A stretch of 9,081 nt of DNA from Sphingomonadaceae bacterium. GTDB lineage: Bacteria > Pseudomonadota > Alphaproteobacteria > Sphingomonadales > Sphingomonadaceae. The stretch is from positions 1 to 9,081 of the forward strand of contig CANFIV010000033.1 in assembly GCA_947446935.1 (NCBI GenBank). The letters run 5' to 3'. The stretch's first letter is position 1. The number at the start of each line of letters is the position of its first letter. Below are positions 7,015 to 9,081 of the stretch, piece by piece. Position numbers and translations under genes: made by a program. Below the pieces are notes generated by a model. The model searched no databases and had not been told where the DNA came from. It saw only the letters and a list, made by a program, of their open reading frames with translations.

Positions 7015-7881
7015 TCAGCCGCCCACGAACCGGTGGCCCCAGAGCATGGGCGCGTCGTAATTGCGGATTTCCCAATCCGGCCCGATCTCGAGCCCGCCAT
7101 AACCGTATTCCAGCCAGAAGCCGGACGGGGTCTGCAGATAGAAGCTTTGCATGTGATCGTTCGAATGCTTCCCCGGCTCGATCATGACTGGAATGCCCAT
7201 GTCGCGCACCAGATCATAACCGTAGCCGACATCGTCGTACGAGTTGGCCTCGACCATGAGGTGCATCAGCTCGCCGGCCGGGGTGTTGGGGCCATCCTGC
7301 ATCAGCGCCAGTGTGTGGTGGCGCTTGTTGCAGTGCATGAACACCGCGTCGTTGTCGTCCCACGCGATGTAGTCCGAAATCGCGAACCCCATCACGTCCT
7401 GATAAAACTTCACCGACGCAGCGAGGTCCTTCACCCAGTAGACGACATGTCCCAGCCCCAGCGTGCCGGTCTTGTAACCGCTGATGCCCCGGCTGGGTGC
7501 GAACGGCGTGTTGGAGATCAGCGGGCCGTAATAGAGCTCCTGCCGGTTGCCGATCATCGGGCAAGTGAAGCTGTAAAGCTCCTTGACCTTGCGCTGGGCG
7601 CGCAAGGCCGGGCCTTCTTCTACCACGGCAACGCCAAGACCCTTCAGGCGGTCCACCAGCGCCGCCAGCTTCTCGCTCGTGCCGACTTCCCAGCCGATGG
7701 CTTCGACGCTGTCGGTCGTATCGAGGGTCAGGGTGAGGCGGTGATGATAGCTGTCGATGCGGTAGTCGATCGCCCCGTCCCGTTCGCGCGGCTCCATGCC
7801 GAAAACTTGCTCCAGCAGCGCACGCCACGCGTCCAGCTTGCTCACCTTGAGAGCCATGTATCCCAGACTATCGACGCCCAT
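7015..7881 (-). CDS. Type I extradiol ring-cleavage dioxygenase (VOC superfamily, BphC-like)
   Basis: Fe(II) enzyme that cleaves a catechol-type ring next to the diol. The 288-residue protein has two tandem VOC modules (about 3-125 and 140-270), as in BphC/HsaC. The C-terminal module holds the 2-His-1-carboxylate triad: His145 (LGLGHVVYWV), His207 (ELMHLMVEA) and Glu258 (SGFWLEYG). Second-shell His189, His239 (KHSNDHMQSFY) and Tyr248 match the BphC catalytic set, so it should be active. ATG 7881 is preferred over the upstream ATG 7899: GGGAG lies 8 bases before it, and MGVDSLGY is the usual family N-terminus. It follows the reductase gene closely and precedes the amidase by 4 bases. The substrate could be a dihydroxylated aromatic or N-heteroaromatic ring; sequence alone cannot say which. 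Confidence 0.94.
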   Translation of the reverse strand: MGVDSLGYMALKVSKLDAWRALLEQVFGMEPRERDGAIDYRIDSYHHRLTLTLDTTDSVEAIGWEVGTSEKLAALVDRLKGLGVAVVEEGPALRAQRKVKELYSFTCPMIGNRQELYYGPLISNTPFAPSRGISGYKTGTLGLGHVVYWVKDLAASVKFYQDVMGFAISDYIAWDDNDAVFMHCNKRHHTLALMQDGPNTPAGELMHLMVEANSYDDVGYGYDLVRDMGIPVMIEPGKHSNDHMQSFYLQTPSGFWLEYGYGGLEIGPDWEIRNYDAPMLWGHRFVGG

Positions 7882-7889
7882 ATCCCCAA

Positions 7890-7896
7890 CTCCCAC
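7890..7896 (-). promoter_or_regulatory. Shine-Dalgarno of the extradiol dioxygenase gene
   Basis: GTGGGAG on the minus strand, 8 bases before ATG 7881. It lies just inside the alternative longer reading from ATG 7899, which has only a weak ribosome site, and so favours the shorter start. Confidence 0.6.
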
Positions 7897-7913
7897 CATG
7901 GTCCCGATTGCGT

Positions 7914-8942
7914 TCAGCTCGCGACAAATTGCTCCGCGTGGATATTGCCCGGTGCCACGCCCAGCACCTGCAGATGGCGGCGTGCCGCCTCGATCATGCC
8001 AGGTGGGCCGCAGAGATAGGCCACCGTAGCCGGGTCGAGCGGGCCAGCCGCGCCAACCGCTTCGACCGGGTTGCCCACCCGCACACCATCAGGCGCGGGG
8101 CCGCGATCGACGGAGGTCGTGACCGCTAGGCTCGGCAGCCACATGCGCCGCAAATCAATGGCCTCGCCATGAAACAGACCATCGGCGCTCTGGCAACCAA
8201 AGCTCAAGTGAATCGGCGGCTTGCGTCCCGGCTTGGCGCGGATCACGTCGATCATCGCCATCAACGGCGCTAGTCCGGTGCCTCCGGCGATCATCACCAC
8301 CGGTGCCTTGGTGTCTTCCTGCAGGAAGAAGGCACCATAGGGCCCGGAGATTTCCAGCACGGCATCCACCGCCGCCTCGTGCAGAAGCCATTCGGACATG
8401 ACCCCGCCCGGCAACAAGCGGATCAACAGTTCGATTTTCGGAAGTTCGGCCGGCGTAGAGGCGATAGAATAGCTGCGGGTCTGATCCGTGCCCGGCACCT
8501 TGATCTGGATGAACTGGCCGGGGCGGAAATCGAACCAGCAATCCTCCGACAATTCGAGTTCCAGCCGCATCACATCGGCCGCGACCCGCTCTGCCGCATT
8601 GACGAAGGCATGGCCCTCAACGGCCCGGTTTTCGCCGACCTTGCTGTCATAGGGCAGCGCAAAGCGGCAATCGCCGCTGGCACCGGTCACGCACAGCAGC
8701 CGCTGGCCCGCTGCGCGTTCCGACGCCAGCAGTGAGGAGCTGCACCCGGGCAAGGTGGCCGCCTCGCCCTCGACCAGCGTGGCGAGGCAGCTGGAGCAGC
8801 TGCCCGAGCGGCACTGGTGGAGCAAAGGCAGACCCGCCGCCAGTCCGGCTTCGAGCACGCTGCCGCCGGCATCGACCGCCAGTTCGTGCTCGATCCCGTC
8901 GCTGAAGGCCAAGACTACCCTGTGCGCCACCGGTCCCGACAT
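7914..8942 (-). CDS. Oxygenase reductase component ([2Fe-2S] ferredoxin / FAD / NAD(P)H)
   Basis: Electron-transfer partner of a ring-hydroxylating or related oxygenase, of the BenC/AntC type. The 342-residue protein has an N-terminal plant-type ferredoxin domain with cluster ligands Cys44, Cys49, Cys52 and Cys84 (CRSGSCSSC, then LLC). Next comes an FAD domain with RSYS at 156-159, then an NAD(P) domain with AGGTGLAP at 219-226 and CGPPGM near 309-314, ending in the usual HAEQF segment. All three electron-transfer modules look intact. Its ATG shares one base with the stop of the upstream partial gene (TGATG at 8944-8940), so that product is probably its oxygenase partner or another component of the same system. 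It is followed 14-32 bases later by the extradiol dioxygenase, consistent with hydroxylation before ring cleavage. Confidence 0.94.
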   Translation of the reverse strand: MSGPVAHRVVLAFSDGIEHELAVDAGGSVLEAGLAAGLPLLHQCRSGSCSSCLATLVEGEAATLPGCSSSLLASERAAGQRLLCVTGASGDCRFALPYDSKVGENRAVEGHAFVNAAERVAADVMRLELELSEDCWFDFRPGQFIQIKVPGTDQTRSYSIASTPAELPKIELLIRLLPGGVMSEWLLHEAAVDAVLEISGPYGAFFLQEDTKAPVVMIAGGTGLAPLMAMIDVIRAKPGRKPPIHLSFGCQSADGLFHGEAIDLRRMWLPSLAVTTSVDRGPAPDGVRVGNPVEAVGAAGPLDPATVAYLCGPPGMIEAARRHLQVLGVAPGNIHAEQFVAS

Positions 8943-9081
8943 CAGTAGTTGTTCACGTCTTCGATTTTCTGCACGAAATATCCGGGTGCCTTGCCTTCGG
9001 CCAGCTGGCGCAGACGGATGCTCGATGTCTTGGTGGCATTCGGTACACCCTTGCCCGGCTTGGCGATGCCCCGGTTCCAGC
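8942..9081 (-). CDS. Unidentified protein, C-terminal fragment (possible oxygenase component)
   Basis: Only the last 45 or so residues are present; the gene begins beyond the right edge. The frame reads from WNRGIAKPGKGVPN through SSIRLRQLAEGKAPGYF to a C-terminal VNNY and TGA at 8944-8942, which overlaps the reductase ATG by one base. Nothing in this tail is diagnostic of a family. The stop-start overlap with a [2Fe-2S]/FAD reductase makes the hydroxylase (for example a Rieske oxygenase subunit) a reasonable guess, but that comes from context alone. Confidence 0.55.
   Translation of the reverse strand, partial: WNRGIAKPGKGVPNATKTSSIRLRQLAEGKAPGYFVQKIEDVNNY

Noticed and set aside
5829..7100. 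Longer amidase beginning at 7100
   Set aside because: It would overlap the dioxygenase coding region by about 86 bases. The added residues have no family similarity, and ATG 7010 fits the 4-base operon spacing.
6997..8019. 340-codon plus-strand open frame
   Set aside because: It is antisense to the extradiol dioxygenase, whose metal ligands are all in place. Its His/Val/Asp-rich composition is a codon-complement artefact.
1..9081. Mobile elements, CRISPR arrays, tRNA/rRNA genes, prophage or defence genes
   Set aside because: I found no transposase motifs, direct-repeat arrays, tRNA-like cloverleafs or integrase motifs. Nearly all of the window is accounted for by the eight genes listed.

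Overview
The window is GC-rich, densely coding and G/C-biased at third codon positions. It carries a large TonB-dependent receptor of the style common in sphingomonads (plug segment AQKRQENVQNV, then LKGPQGTLFGRNATGG). An alphaproteobacterium of the Sphingomonadales (Novosphingobium/Sphingobium-like) is the best guess. I see no mobile element, tRNA, rRNA or CRISPR array. The layout is that of an accessory catabolic island.

Layout. On the + strand, a TonB-dependent outer-membrane receptor (1-2340, 5' end cut off) is followed by a strong terminator hairpin (2351-2387). A compact operon follows: an Asp/Glu-racemase-superfamily protein (2416-3177), a maleate cis-trans isomerase (3174-3920, ATGA overlap) and a MarR-type winged-helix regulator (about 3962-4504). 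On the - strand, running toward it, is a second compact operon, in transcription order: the 3' end of an unidentified gene (9081-8942), a [2Fe-2S]/FAD/NAD oxygenase reductase (8942-7914), a type I extradiol (VOC) dioxygenase (7881-7015), an amidase-signature hydrolase (7010-5829) and an M20-like protein (5826-4501). The two operons meet tail to tail with a 4-base overlap and no terminator between them.

How the genes may work together (inference). The receptor imports a substrate. An oxygenase fed by the reductase hydroxylates it. The extradiol enzyme opens the ring. The amidase, perhaps with the M20-like protein, hydrolyses an amide in the product. Maleate or a close cis-diacid is then isomerised to the trans form (fumarate) for the TCA cycle. 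This parallels the lower nicotinate/picolinate pathway (ring cleavage, deformylation, maleamate hydrolysis, maleate isomerisation under a MarR regulator), but with non-homologous enzymes at the middle steps. An N-heteroaromatic or aromatic-amide substrate is therefore plausible but unproven.

Most unusual features. Two enzyme-like proteins have lost their families' hallmark active-site residues. The M20-like protein lacks every recognisable metal ligand and the catalytic Glu. The first Asp/Glu-racemase-like protein has Ser in place of both catalytic Cys, while its neighbour keeps both. Both are otherwise intact, in operon and full length, which suggests new chemistry or a structural/regulatory role rather than decay.
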